64,000 bases of DNA from contig JBCFYV010011172.1 in assembly GCA_039000515.1 (NCBI GenBank), positions 70,009,941-70,073,940 on the forward strand, written 5' to 3'. The stretch comes from Timema cristinae (taxonomy: Eukaryota > Arthropoda > Insecta > Phasmatodea > Timematidae). The number at the start of each line of letters is the position of its first letter. Within the stretch, counting starts at the first letter, position 1. Positions 1 to 12,068 of the stretch are shown here, piece after piece. The notes beneath the pieces were generated by a model. The model was given only the letters and a program-made list of their open reading frames with translations. It searched no databases and was not told where the DNA came from. A program made the translations under genes and the position numbers.

Positions 1-892
1 CATTTCATTCTTCCAGCAGCAAAATAAACAATATTATGAACTGAGCGATGTTTCATGGCTTAGAGAAGTAGCGTTTCTTACAGATATAACAACTGAGTTA
101 AATGAATTAAATTTAGAATGTCAAGGTGAATATAAAACCTTAATGCACATGAAAAGTGCTGTCTGCTGTGGAAAGTGTTTGTCAAAAGTTGTAACTAAGA
201 AGATCAAATATTATTTCAAGTGATTTTAAACATTTTCCTAACCTGTCATTGGAGACCAAGAGAGATTCTTACTCATATTCCCATGACTATCATGTGACTA
301 TTTTAAATGATTTAATGGAGCATTTCAGAAATGTAAATAATTTATTTATAAAATTACATTGAAATGAACTGCGAGCATTCAAAAAAGCCTTTGGGTTTTT
401 GATGCAATACAAATAAAAGTCAGTACAACCGATTATGATACATTGCAATGAAAATATTATGCCTATTTGGATCAACATACTTAAGTGAATCAGCGTTTTC
501 GAACATGAGTTTTATCAAGACTAAATATTGAACAAGACTCACTGATTCTAACCTCGGAAATTCTTTAAGATTGGCTGTCACAAATTATTCCCCTAACTAA
601 ATAAACTATCAGATACAAAGAAATGCCACTCATCACATTAATTTTTACTATATATTTTATTGTTACTTTGTTGTGTGAAATTTCTAATGTAAAACTTTTT
701 TTTTGCTATAAAATATGTAATATTTTCTTTGTTTTTGACATTTCTTTCTTAAAACATGTTACATTTCCTTTTATTAAGACTAATTTCTCCCCCACCCCAC
801 CCCCCAGATAAAAGTGTAGTCGATCTTGAAATCTCTTTTTTTTTTTTTTTTTTCAAGGTAGCTCATATGACTTTAAAGTTTGCTGACCCCTG
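1..892 (+). pseudogene. hAT (Charlie/GTF2IRD2-like) transposase relic, 3' half
   Basis: The first 210 bases read as hAT transposase-like protein including WLREVAFLTDITTELNELNL, a pattern typical of GTF2IRD2/SCAND3-like domesticated and transposon hAT proteins. A broken continuation near 480-620 resembles the C-terminal hAT dimerisation block (pieces such as SFIKTKY and LAVTNYSP). Many stops and frameshifts show it is dead. The terminus near 880-892 reads TTTGCTGACCCCTG, whose complement CAGGGGTCAGCAAA is a classic hAT/Charlie end; CTCTGTAT (893-900) would be the right-hand 8-bp target duplication. The left end lies outside the window. The family assignment is from recalled protein patterns. 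Confidence 0.7.
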
Positions 893-1008
893 CTCTGTAT
901 TAGTGGTATGAACTCTACTATCATTCAACTCAAAATAAAAATAAAACATCAAAAGTAAATAATTTTTTAGTTTATAACTTGTTTTAGTTAGTAATCTTTT
1001 ACTTTTTT

Positions 1009-1313
1009 ACATCCATTACCTACTATTTCTAGACTGTGGCCTGTATCCGTTTTTTTTTTATTCAATCCATATACATATCTATATATATTCCACTGCCAGC
1101 TTGCTAGACCTTTCTTAGCTTCATATGCCTTATAATCTAACTTAAGACTAGAACAGGCACAACATCCAGTTCCCGGCCGTTAATTACTTTGTACTTTGAA
1201 AGGGTAAACCCACTTTAACCAATGAGAAAATTTTTGGTCATTCCAAGAATCAAACCTAGGACCCTTATCTCAGTAGACAGAGACGCTACCAACTGAGCTA
1301 AGGTGTGGGATAA
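1009..1313 (-). repeat. tRNA-derived SINE, family A
   Basis: On the - strand the head has an A box (TTAGCTCAGTTGGTAGC, 1296-1312) and a B-box-like GGTTTGATTCT, followed by a unique body and a tail matching copies at 45650-45935 and 31105-31305. It is a SINE with an RNA polymerase III promoter, not a tRNA gene, since no tRNA 3' half can fold. Its body (ACGGCCGGGAACTGGATG, GTTGTGCC) is shared among copies. Confidence 0.8.
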
Positions 1314-1439
1314 ATATTGATAAGGCCCCTACTGCTATTATAAAACTTAAGACACGTGTTTATGACATTGTTGCATGTATGTCAGACATAGGAGGAAGTA
1401 ATTTTGGCTTATGGAATAAAAGTTTCATTAGATAATCCT

Positions 1440-1970
1440 TGGTTTTTTACAACTCAATAGACACAAGAAAGAAGTTATACTGTTTTGCGGACACGCCTCG
1501 TTTACTCAAGCTTATGAGAAACTAGCTCTTGGACACAGGGTTTTGTCTTCAAGATGGTGTTCAAATAGATAAATCACCTTTATTAGCCCTTCTGAAACTT
1601 GTTGGTCACGACATAAAAGTTTGTCATAACCTAAAAAAAATCCATGATGAATGTGAAGGAGCAGAAAGACAAAACGTCAGGTTAGCAGCACAGCTCCTAT
1701 CAAACACTGCAGCTAACATGCTTGAGTCTTACAAACCTGATAAATGTCAGGATTTATCAAATAATTTATCCACTATCCAGCTTTATTACCACTTAATGAT
1801 TGGTTAGATGTTTTGAACAATTTTGTTCTGGAGAAAAACAACTCATTCATTATGAATATAAAAACATATCAGTCTAACTTAAAAAAAGTCATAGATGTAG
1901 AAAACCATTTGCATGCTGTAGCGCCTCATCCTTCCTATTTGGTGCTCTTACATTCTTACTGATCAAATTA
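1440..1970 (+). pseudogene. P-element/THAP9-like transposase fragment
   Basis: Reading + frames gives RKKLYCFADTPRLLKLMRN, then DTGFCLQDG, then AERQNVRLAAQLLSNTAANM, a block typical of the P-element/THAP9 transposase catalytic region. A stop at 1806 follows, and a second frame continues with WLDVLNNFVLEKNNSF to about 1960. There is no THAP zinc finger and no flanking inverted repeat that I could find, so this is a broken internal piece. It has no intact start and is not expected to make a functional protein. Confidence 0.7.
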
Positions 1971-2896
1971 TTCCTCTCACCACGCACAAGGTTATAAATC
2001 CATTTTATAAAAAGTATTGTGAACAATTAATTAATTTTGAATATTATTTGAGCTTTTATTTTAGTCTCATTTAGTTTATAACACATTGTTATTAAAATAG
2101 AAGTATAAATTACACATAATTTGTGAGACCTAAATAAAATTGTACATCTTACTTCTTGTTGAATCCAATGCCATTTGACTGGAAACCCACGGGCACAGAA
2201 AAGCCTCTTGTAGTAGCTCACGTCAGAAATTCCTCTTACATCATGTGATTCTCTGATCCTGACAAGAGTTGGCGCTTAGTTTTCTGATTTCTGGTTGGTT
2301 GGACAGTGGCATTCCAAAATGCATTAGAAAATTGTGAGACTTGTTTGAACAGAAATAATTTGCCAAATTGGCGGTTCTGAAGGATTGATAAGAGACAGTG
2401 ATAGATGCTGTGACTTTTCTCTTTGTTAAATGTCCATTTCACCCAGTAAGCTAATTTAGATAAAGTTTAAATGTATCTACTTTTAAATGGCTTGAAAGGC
2501 TTAAACGTGTTAGAATAAAAAATAACTAATTAAAATAATATAATTAATAAAGATATAAAACCTGAATTCAAAATATGAAATAAAAAATATTAATCTTCAA
2601 AACTGCACTTTCATTCTTGGATAAAGTATGTAGAGAAATCTGTTTGCAGTCTTTTACACAAAAAACACACTAACGTAAAAAGACATACCTTATCCTTGAA
2701 TTTCAAACAAAATAAGAGGCTCAAAATTGAGGATATTACTATGCTCATTCATAGACTTATTCAAAATTCAAATTGTTTTAATAACTCATTTTAGTTTTTG
2801 ACCTATATATAGATATTTGAGATATATTGGCCATTTGTTGACTTGATGATAAATTTGTACAATTTACCATACTTGTAATATAAATCTAAAGAATTA
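1971..2896. other. AT-rich spacer, nothing recognised
   Basis: No exon, RNA gene or named repeat could be supported here. Two short adjacent - strand open frames (2027-2221 and 2236-2442) carry no recognisable domain. Confidence 0.5.
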
Positions 2897-2900
2897 TACC

Positions 2901-2985
<85 letters not shown>

Positions 2986-3258
2986 TATTATTATTATTAC
3001 TACTACTACTACCCATTCGGGTTATACGCACTTACGCTAATGTGTAATGGTGAGATTGTGAGATGAAATGAAGGACCTACAGTTTAACGTGGAATCCGAA
3101 CCACGGTGGAGGCCTGGCATTCCCCACATTCACAAGATGTCTTGTCAGAGGTGAAGGAAGGGTTTGGTAATCAGATAAATCTTTGCCGGGACCGAGGATT
3201 GAACTCCGGCCGCCAGTATAGAAGTCTGACACCTTACCCCTAGACCACCAGGTCACCT
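2897..3258 (-). repeat. tRNA-derived SINE, family B, with long (AAT)n tail
   Basis: On the - strand it starts at about 3258 with GGTGACCTGGTGGTCTAGGG (A-box region) and has a B box near GAGTTCAATCCTCG. A body shared with five other copies follows, then the tail GTTATA/CCCGAATGGGTAGTAG and an (AAT)n microsatellite of about 100 bases (2897-3000). It is one of the most complete B copies in the window. Confidence 0.88.
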
Positions 3259-3503
3259 ACCTTCTCTTAGATCCCTGGTCTATTTCCATTTATTAATTTT
3301 TCTCTAGACTGAATTCTCATAATCTATTCATGTACTTCAAAGCAAACATTTTGTGATTGTAATCTAATCTAGAATGGTAACCATTCTGTGTGAATACAAT
3401 TCACCATAATCATATCATCTGAATATAAAACCCTTTTGAAACCAAGTACATATTTATGGTGCAAGGGAAACTTGTTGGTCATTTCAGTGTGTCTGTTTCG
3501 CAG

Positions 3504-3604
3504 GCCCTGTATTAACAGTGACAGCATCAGACGATGGAAGTTTGGTTGTCACTGGTGGACAAGATCGTCGTGTCATAGTGTGGCAACCTGCCATCTCTTC
3601 ATAA
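3504..3604 (+). CDS. Terminal exon of a WD40-repeat protein gene
   Basis: After a pyrimidine-rich acceptor (TTTCGCAG, ending at 3503) there is a 33-codon open segment ending in TAA at 3602-3604. It reads through SDDGSLVVTGGQDRRVIVWQ, a canonical WD40 blade ending in the hydrophobic-V-W signature; the last residues are PAISS. The exon opens with two bases completing a codon from the upstream exon. No other exon of the gene was recognised between 1 and 3480, so most of it lies beyond the left edge. The single blade does not identify the protein; BEACH-type proteins end this way, but that is only a possibility. Confidence 0.75.
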
Positions 3605-5290
3605 CATTCTAGTCAAAATGTGATATAATTTGAGATGTAACACTTGAATTCATGATTCCTCTAATATTCAAATCCTCAAAAGATTTGAGATTTGTAACAA
3701 TTTCAAAAAGAAAGTATTTAAATACAATAATGAAAACCGTGACTTCAAATAACAATTTGAAGCAATTGGTAATAGCATATATATATATATATGTATGTAT
3801 GTATGTGTGTATAATTTTGAGAATAACAAAATCACAAAAAAAAATTACATTAATATAATTATGAATGGGGTTTCATGGTGTGTTGACACAATAGGGTAAT
3901 TAGTCCAAATTAATATAATGAATTGAAAAAAAAAAGTTATCTTTGTTGCGTGACATAATAGAAATACAAACAAAATTTTTTCAGTGGAACCAAACCTTAA
4001 ACAACGTGTTTCAAATTAAATTTTTAAATACTTTTTCTCTAGTCCTAACTAAAATTCTACATTTAAAAAAATTTGAGATTCACAAGAAAATTTAAGATTC
4101 TGATTTCAGAAATATAGGATTTGACCCATATTTAAATATTATGAACATTTCGTTAAGGTTTGAAATATTAAGCGATGCACTTGGATTGACTGCACAAAAT
4201 AGCATTTTCCCTGAAACTTTAATTTCATCCTCCCATAATGTTTTATTGATCCAAACAAAAGCTCTACAAGGCTACATCCACATTGCTTTATTTGAATTTG
4301 GCTCTTGTTTACAAGACAACATCTTTTGCAGCGGCCGGAGGGACACTTTCCTTTAGTGTAATCTTCGCTTTTTTAGACCTGACTCTCAATATTAATTCTA
4401 CAAAATATAAATTTGTCAATTTTTGATATAAACAATAATTAAATGTGTTTTGTACTTTTTGGACAAATCTCATATCTATTCAAATTTTGCCTCAATTCAT
4501 TTGTTTTTGTTATGTGGCTTGAAACGCATGATGATAATTAGGAAATACATAATCTAAAACAACATACATTTGATAGAGTTTCACCTAGAAATTGCAAAAA
4601 ATAATTAAATTCTCACAAAAATACAAGCAAACATGGAATAATTAAGTTGTGTTACTCTTTCATGGTGACCCAACCTCACTCACTTCTATCTTCCAATGTA
4701 TTTGCTTCAATAGTTTGATTTGTGATTTGTATCATAGTGCCATTTAAGATGATACTTGTATTCAATTAGAACTAGGCTACTTATAGCCATAATATTATTT
4801 GTTTTTAATTTTTTATAAATCCACAACAAATAAAATTATACTGGCCCATCTAATATTGTTTTTGATAGTGTTTAAGTTTGTTACTTGAAGAAATCTTTAT
4901 CTCTAATATATTTATTAAGTATTTCATAATTTGAAATAAGCCTTAATGTAAATGAAATTGAATGGTTTATCTTGTTTAAAATGTTGGTTTTGCTGTTTAT
5001 TATAAAATATAATATCGAAATCGGAATTAAAGAATTTGTGTTTACATGCAAGAGATTGTATTTAAATATATGTGTTTGAAATATGAATTATATTTTCATG
5101 AATTAAGAATTTAAAATATATCTATAGATTTTGAATTATCAGTGTAAAATAATGGCATTATATTGATTATCCTTGGCCGATTGTTCCAATATCGACCAAT
5201 AAATTAGATTGGTTATCGGCGTTGGCCCCGCCCTAGTATATATATGGCTCTTTTTTAAATATTCCTTTCATCCATCCTATTTATCCATTC
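3605..5290. other. AT-rich 3' flank of the WD40 gene
   Basis: This stretch follows the WD40 stop codon and probably begins with its 3' untranslated region. It contains (TA)n/(TG)n runs at 3776-3810. No further exon is seen. Confidence 0.5.
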
Positions 5291-5785
5291 TTGTCACTCA
5301 CATAGTACTTCTCAAAAATTTCATTTCACAGACATACATTCTTTTTTCCTGCTCCTTCATTACCCAACTTTCTGCTGCGAATGTCAATATTGGTACATAG
5401 TACAACCTATAGAACACTCCTTTACACATCTTCAGCACATCCCTGCTCCTAATTATACTTCTCACAGTTCTGAAGAAAGCTTCTGTTTGCCTCCCTCTCT
5501 TACTGATTTCTCTTCTATTTCTTCCACTTTCTTCTATCATACTCTCCAAGTATTTAAAGCTTTCCACTATCTTGAACTGGTCCCCTCCTATTGTTACGCC
5601 AGTCATGCACCTGTCTCTCTTTCTTGTTGTAATCAGCATCTGACTCTTCCTTACATTAAACCTCTTTCCATATCGCTCCACCACTTCATTCCACGCCTCC
5701 AACTGCTACAGAACTTCTTTCTCCTCATTGGCCTTTAGGCTTACTATCAGGTCATCCACAAACATCATCACCTTGTTGATAAAAA
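5290..5785 (-). pseudogene. Non-LTR retrotransposon reverse-transcriptase fragment
   Basis: On the - strand the catalytic RT motif FVDD is at 5762-5751, followed by an in-frame stop, then the open frame 5702-5298 with EAWNEVVERYGKRFNVRKSQ, a thumb-region block (FKYLESMIEESGRNRREI) and an AESWVMKEQEKRM end. This order is usual for the RT palm/thumb of RTE/CR1-type LINEs. Endonuclease and the 5' RT motifs are absent, so it is a truncated copy. The stop after KEVL and the missing 5' part make it inactive. Confidence 0.8.
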
Positions 5786-7340
5786 ATATTGTATAATTTT
5801 ATTTTACATTTCTTGGTTTCACTTTTATCTAACGAATGTTTCTCTTCAATTGCAAAAAGTAAATAAAAAAATTGCAAATTCATGTTTTAAATTATTTATT
5901 TATTCAATTCAAGCTTAACTTTAAAAAAACTTGCACTTATAGGCCTCAATTTAATATTTATATCTGCATTTAATTGGCGTGTTTTATTAATATTTTTTCT
6001 GCAATATGAAGGCTTGCTTAAATATATTGAAAGTTGTAGGTTCTTTAAATTTGAACTTTAATGATCTTGTGCTATTTATTATTTGACAAACAAACTGCTC
6101 TTAGGAAACATACTATCAACATTTTCTTTTCCATAAGTTTCATGCTCCAGTGCATTAAATATTGGTATCTGTTAACTTATTTGCTGTACAGAACTTAAAG
6201 AAGTATTAAACTATGTGTTTTCCCAATCACGACTTCTTTGGACTGTTAACAACTATTGTATTATGTTGCATCATATTTAAATTTGTCAACTGTGATTTTA
6301 TTGTGATTTTAGATAGTCTTAAAAGATATATATATCATTTTTGTATTATTACTATTATCATAAAAATAAGTTTTTTAAATGTTTTAGGGTAGTATTGATA
6401 AAATAATTTTGAATATAAAATTACTATTAATAATATGTTTGTTCCCTTTTACATGTTTTTAGCCACCTTTCCTGTACCTTCTTCCAAATATAACAAAATA
6501 TTAACAATATCTTTAATTGTATCATCTATATTAAATAACTCAACTTATATTTATAAAAAAAACAACTTAATATGAATGTCTCAAAATGTTATCCAAATGT
6601 TGATTTATTCAATTATAAGATAACACCTACTATCCAATCTTAAAACTCTGAACAAAGGAATGTTCAAGTGTGATATTGTAGTCTGTATTTAATACATCGT
6701 ATATTTTGTTCTTTTAACACCTATTGTATTAGAAATCAATGAACTGATGAAATAACAAAGTATTTGTTAAGTTTATACTTCCTTGTCATACGTTTACCAA
6801 ATAGTAAATATTACTATATTATAAGACAATTAAAAGGACTTAGCTGTCCAACTTTGTTTCAAGTATAAATATACGTTTATCTAAAATATTTTTACACATT
6901 TATAGCTTTGTATAAAGTGTTGTATTGTAATTTAATGTTTATTAGTATCACTATCACTTTATTTTTAAAGTTACTCTCTAACCTTGACACAACAACAAAA
7001 TATACCTTGGATTTCCATAAATCTGTTTCCAAATGTTTATTTTGGTTGTGTGCAAAGTAAATATGTTATAATTTTTCTTTTACTTTAATATATTTTTATA
7101 ATGTGTGCTTACCGTTTGTTGTAAAGAATTATTTTAAAATAAACATAAGAGTATATTTTTGTGATCCAAATTGAAGAATTTGATTATAGCATGTTATGTT
7201 TACACAAAATTTAACATTAAAGTTGGTTTAATAGAATTCTAAGAGCATTTTCAAATTGTCCCATTTAATTTCCACAAGCAAAGTATGTGATGTATTCTCA
7301 CAATATATTGCATACATTAATGATTAACCCGCTTAGTGAT
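5786..7340. other. Long AT-rich spacer
   Basis: The sequence is strongly AT-rich with frequent AATAAA and ATTTA words. No coding segment, RNA gene or repeat family was recognised. Confidence 0.5.
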
Positions 7341-7353
7341 AAAATGGCTTAAG

Positions 7354-7570
7354 GCAAGGTTCAGCAACCTACGGCCCACTAACTGATTTTATATAGCACA
7401 CAAAATATTTAGAAAACAAACAATTGTGTTCTATTAATAAACTTAATAACTAATTACTACATGATAAATTTAAAGTTGGAATTTTTTTGCTCTACATTTT
7501 TCACATCGACTCAACAATTCTTTTTAACACCATAATACCCAGGAAATCAAAAAAGTTACCTACCCCTAGT
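7354..7570. repeat. Possible decayed hAT-like MITE
   Basis: The phrase CAAGGTTCAGCAACCTACGG at 7356-7375 resembles hAT non-autonomous ends. A loosely complementary GTTACCTACCCCTAG occurs at 7554-7568. The terminal match is imperfect and no target duplication was confirmed. Confidence 0.3.
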
Positions 7571-7967
7571 CCCTGGCGTCACTCTCGCACTCTCACTCTC
7601 TGGGCTGTCAATGACAGAGAGTTCTAGGTTTAATCTTGGTTGGTTGTAGGCCTAATGAGAGTGGTTTATGCTAAATGGTTTTTCATTTTATCTTCACACA
7701 AATGTGGCTATATTACCTATAAGTTCAACCTTCTCTGTCCTTAGCATATTATCGTGTAACTTGAGTGGGTGCTAAGACAGGTTGCTTATAAAATATTGAT
7801 GGAGTAGGATTGAAAATGCTTATTTAGTGATAGGGTATAATATAAAGTTTGATGGCATCAAGGACGTAACTACAAGGGGAAACATCTCCCTATCTGAGTC
7901 AATGTGTGTGTGTGTATGGGGGGCAGGGCGACACAATCCATAAAACATATCATTAATAGAATGTGCA

Positions 7968-8164
7968 GATTTATCTGGTTTCCAAACCCTTCCTTCACCT
8001 CTGACAAGACATCTTGTGAATGTGGGGAATGACAGGCCTCCACCGTGGTTCGGATTCCACGTTAAACTGTAGGTCCTTCATTTCATCTCACAATCACCCT
8101 ACCATTACACATTAGCGTAAGTGCGTATAACCCGAAGAGGTAGTAAGACGCGGTGCTAATAATA

Positions 8165-8214
<50 letters not shown>
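7968..8214 (+). repeat. SINE family B, 5'-truncated, (AAT)n tail
   Basis: It starts inside the body (ATTTATCTGGTTTCCAAACC), lacks the tRNA-like head, and runs through CCACCGTGGTTCGGATTCCA to GTAGTAAGACGCGGTGCTAA. An (AAT)n tail follows at about 8156-8214. Confidence 0.85.
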
Positions 8215-8215
<1 letters not shown>

Positions 8216-8284
8216 GAATGTGTGCAGTATGGTATCAAGAGCAATATACTCATATTAAAGCTGATACCCGCTTCGGTATAGGCA

Positions 8285-8495
8285 TGTTACTTTCGTAATA
8301 GACTAGACTGCTGAGGACGGAGGTCGGGGTTCAATCCTGGTCTGGTTAACTGAGGATTTTTCCCCCTAATTGTTTTCCACTCTTACTCCACACAAATGCG
8401 AGTGCACTTCCTCTAAAATCAACCATCACTATTCCTAACACATTAGCGTAATTAGTACATATACGTATAAACCGGACGGTCAGTAAGACGTGTAA
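8285..8495 (+). repeat. SINE family C, + orientation
   Basis: A B-box segment (GGTCGGGGTTCAATCCTGGT) near 8321-8340 starts a body with TTTTCCACTCTTACTCCACA and an AAATGCGAGTGCACTTCCTC motif. The tail (CATTAGCGTAATTAG...GTAAGACGTG) is recognisably related to the tail of family B. The A box is not clear. Confidence 0.75.
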
Positions 8496-8512
8496 AAAAA
8501 AGCCATAATATA

Positions 8513-8725
8513 ATTCTGGTAGGAAGAATAGTTCTAGAAAGTTCAAACATAATTTTTTGGGGTCAACATTGAAAGCATTATAATTAATTATTAATGTTAT
8601 TTCATAGGTATTGATAGTAGCTATCAAAAGTTAAAAATGCAAATCACATGACTTAAGTTATGAATATATGAAAGAAGTTTTACTAGTGTTTGTGACTGTC
8701 AATTACTGGTCTTCCTACCAGAATC
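8513..8725. repeat. Short element with 15-bp terminal inverted repeats (candidate MITE)
   Basis: ATTCTGGTAGGAAGA near 8513-8527 is repeated in inverse as TCTTCCTACCAGAAT near 8711-8725. The 213-bp span has no coding capacity. A target duplication was not clear. Confidence 0.45.
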
Positions 8726-8897
8726 TCATTATAGATAATCTTGCTAAAGGTGATATAGAAGACAGTTCCATAGCATTATTGTTCTTAACATATGGAACGA
8801 GATAAGCCCCTCCAAGTCCTACAATGCCAACATTTTTGACAGTATTAAAAAAAGTTGACTTGTTAGATACTTCTACCAATCCCTCCTTTTTCCTGTC

Positions 8898-9040
8898 ATG
8901 CCAGGCCTCCACCGTGGTTCGGATTCCACGTTAAACTGTAGGGCCTTAATTTCATCTCACAATCACCCTACCATTACACATTAGCGTAAGTGCGTATAAC
9001 CCGAATGGGTAGTAAGATGCGGTGCTAATAATAATAATAA
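8898..9040 (+). repeat. SINE family B, 5'-truncated insertion with 11-bp target duplication
   Basis: The insertion starts at ATGCCAGGCCTCCACCG and ends with GGTGCTAATAATAATAATAA. It is flanked by the direct repeat TTTTTCCTGTC at 8887-8897 and 9041-9051. The duplication marks a LINE-mediated insertion. Confidence 0.9.
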
Positions 9041-9216
9041 TTTTTCCTGTCTAGACCTATAACAGTTACAACTTACAAGATTGCAGTAACAGTGTCAGTA
9101 TATTAGTGTAGTGTCATATTAATTTTGTTGAATTAGTTTACCGATTTTTTTAAATTTCATTTTGTGGTTCTAGTTTTTAACTGTTGGACCATTAATCATT
9201 TAAACTATAATCAAAA

Positions 9217-11190
9217 TGAATGCTGACATAAAAAATAGAAAAACTGCACCAGTTTGGAATTTTTTTTCTTATGGTTAATGTTCCAGGGCTAAGTGTGATA
9301 TATGTAAACAAATAATTTCATATAAAACATCGGTGTCTAACTCAAAAAAGCACATAGTACGCAAACATCCATTAATTAATCTCAATCATACTGACTCACC
9401 CGGTAAATATGCTCCTCGACCAGAAAATATTAACAAGCCTCATACCGATTATTTTGAGCCTGATAAATTGGAAGTCCTACCTTTCGAGTCTACAAGTACC
9501 GAAAATGAACCTTTAGTTTCTTGCTCTAAACTTCAAAAGCTCACTACAAAATCACATCATCATTCTGAACCACAATGCAGTTTACAATCAATCCCTACTA
9601 AGGACAAAAAGAAAAACAGCATTATTCCTTATCTTCACAGAAAAATAGGGGTAAGTGCAAAAATAAAACTTGATGACTGTCTTATGAGTTTATTCACAAA
9701 AGACTTTCAGCCATTTTCATAAGTTGAGGATATTGGATTTTGCTCTTTCATATCTGCTCTAAATCCATCCTATGTTCTTCCAAGTAGAAAGACAATAACC
9801 CAACTATGCTTCCAGCTCTTTACGAAAAAACTCTCGTTGGTGTTAAGGAAAGTGTAAAGGACATAACTTCTGTTAACATTACTACTGACTGCTGGACATC
9901 CCTCAATAATGAAAACTATTTAGCTGTCACAGCTCACTTCATTGATTCAAAATTTTAAATCCAATAAATTTTATTGAAATGCCACTCATTTAATGAGAGG
10001 CATACTAGCGGAAATTTAGCCACTGAGCTAAAGCGCATAGTCTGTTCATGGGGAATTGAAGGCAACATTTTATTGGTGGTTTCGGATAATGAATCCAACA
10101 TTAAAAACGCAATCCAAAATGAGTTACATTGGAAACATTTTGGTTGCTTTGCGCACAAAATCAATTTAATTGTTGAGAATGGTTTGAAACAAATTGAACC
10201 TCTTATAGAAAAAATTAAAACTATTGTAACATTTTTTAAGAGAAGTGCAATATTTAATTCCAAGTTTACAAATTTCAAAAAAATTGTGGCAAGGAACCAA
10301 AAAAATGAATTCAAGACATTTGCACTAGGTGGAACTCCACATTTTATATGGTTGAAAGATTTGTGAAGCTAGAGGATGCTGTCCGGACTATGGTGGCATT
10401 GGCTGACAAAGACTTACCAGTCTTAACCACATGGGACTGGAAAGTAGCAAGCGAAGTGGTAAAGTTGCTCAAACCATTCAAAAGTGTTACTAAAATAATT
10501 AGTGGAGAGCGTTACGTAACAGCCTCGCTTGTAATAATTTTAACAAAAGGCCTCGATTACGTGTACCACCGTCTACTTCAACAGGATTTCTCAGAAACGG
10601 CTAAAATGTTGATTGTAGCACTCAAAACCGGTATTTCAGAAAGATTTGGAAATGTAGAGCAAAGTAATAATTTATTAGTATCTACATTTCTAGACCCTCG
10701 TTTTAAAAATATTGCCTTTAGTGAGAAAGTGGCTGAGCATGCCTAAAGATTGGTGACAAATATTGTTGCAAACAAATTGAAAACTAATTGTCCTGCAAAT
10801 CAAATATCATACGTAGACAAAGGAAGAAATAGTGATAAAGATGTTTCTGCAGAGCTGTCTATTTGGAGCAACTTCAACACAAAAGTTGAGTCTGTAAAAC
10901 CAAGTGGGGCCGCACAATCAAGAGCTATTATAGAAGTACAACGCTATTTAGAAGATGATGTACTTCCTCGAAATGAAGATCCTCTCAATTGGTGGCTGGT
11001 ACACAAATATATTATCCTTATTTAAGTGAGGTGGTCAGAGAAAAATTTGGCAGTGGCGACGTCAGTTCCTTGTGAACGTTTATTTTCAAAAACTGGCCAA
11101 ATATTAAATGAGAGATGTACTAGATTGTCATCCGAAAAAGTGAAACGGCTCATCTTTATAAATTGCAATGCTAAATTCACTGAAAAATAG
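9217..11190 (+). pseudogene. BED-finger hAT transposase (ZBED/Ac-like), decayed
   Basis: An ATG at about 9217 opens a BED zinc finger (CDIC then KKHIVRKH, a Cx2C...Hx4H pattern) interrupted by a stop at about 9274. The first catalytic region follows in another frame (about 9875-9955, ITTDCWTSLNNENYLAVTAH). The middle part runs through 9974-10366 (VSDNESNIKNAI, FGCFAHKINLIVENGLKQ) and 10348-10746 (TWDWKVASEVVKLLKPF, STFLDPRFKNIAF). The C-terminal hAT dimerisation domain is split between 10750-11025 and 11035-11190 (SVPCERLFSKTGQILNERCT). Domain order is that of a whole hAT transposase, but at least three frameshifts and stops disable it. Terminal inverted repeats were not located. Confidence 0.85.
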
Positions 11191-12068
11191 TATTTTTTTA
11201 AAAACTTCTGTGGATAATAATCAACTCTATGGAAAAGTGACTAGTGTAAAAAAAAAGTTTAGCTCAATACTTGAACAGTTATCGTAATATTAGAAAAAGT
11301 AACCTCACATATATATATAGATATACACACACAGCTGTTAGGGGAGTTTTTGGTCAGGCATATATTTTCCAGCGAGATATTGTAAACCTATTTAATCGAC
11401 GTCAAATTCTAATAGGAATAAACTTTTTTTATATGATTTGTTAGAAAATTTATTAAAACCATGTTCATACGGCCAGTCAGCAGCTGCAGCTGTCACCTTT
11501 GGTATACATTATCATTACCTATAAAATATCACTAATAATATAATAAAATGTTATTAATTTGACTGCAAAAAAATATGTTTGTATTTTATAAAGGTTTATT
11601 CTTACTAGAATCATACTATACATACGGATAGGCAATGGGGAAAGCACGAGTTAAAACTTTCCCTAGAAGTTTTATTCCCCTTCTCTGGCCAACCTACCCC
11701 ACCCCTCTAACGTTCTAGTTTCAACTCCTATTTCTAATCTGAGTGATTTCATAAACATTCTATTTTTGTAAATTCTAAATATTACTTTATTTAGGTTCTC
11801 GCCTCTTTGTTATAATTAAAATGTACAATGTAAATATAACTCTGAATATTATACTAACCATTAGTATTAGTAAAGTCAAAATAAATTAGCATGTTGGAAA
11901 AAATTCAGCAAAAGTTCTGCCTCCTTTGACCTTCGCTTACCTGAACATTTGCCCCGTCACTCTCCCAGACCCATCTTCTCTCTCTCTCTCACCATCTTAT
12001 TTTATAATCCCATACTTTTCCAAGATATTAAAATTACTACCTATGCTATATTAAAAATAATAGCTTTG
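11191..12068. other. AT-rich spacer with a possible MITE
   Basis: GTTAGGGGAGTTTTTGGTC near 11338 and GGCCAACCTACCCCACCCCT near 11687-11706 are roughly complementary and could be the ends of a short DNA element of about 380 bp. No coding signal is seen. Confidence 0.3.

Noticed and set aside
1255..1313. tRNA-like sequences here and at about 3180, 8330, 12230, 23880, 38590 and 45660
   Set aside because: Only A- and B-box regions are present, followed by SINE bodies repeated in the window; the cloverleaf is not complete, so they are not tRNA genes.
8715..8912. 65-codon frame on - with a glycine-rich stretch
   Set aside because: Its first codons come from the SINE B insertion and its end lies in a terminal inverted repeat; no family match and no splice context.
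9955..10314. 119-codon frame on -
   Set aside because: Antisense shadow of the hAT transposase middle region.
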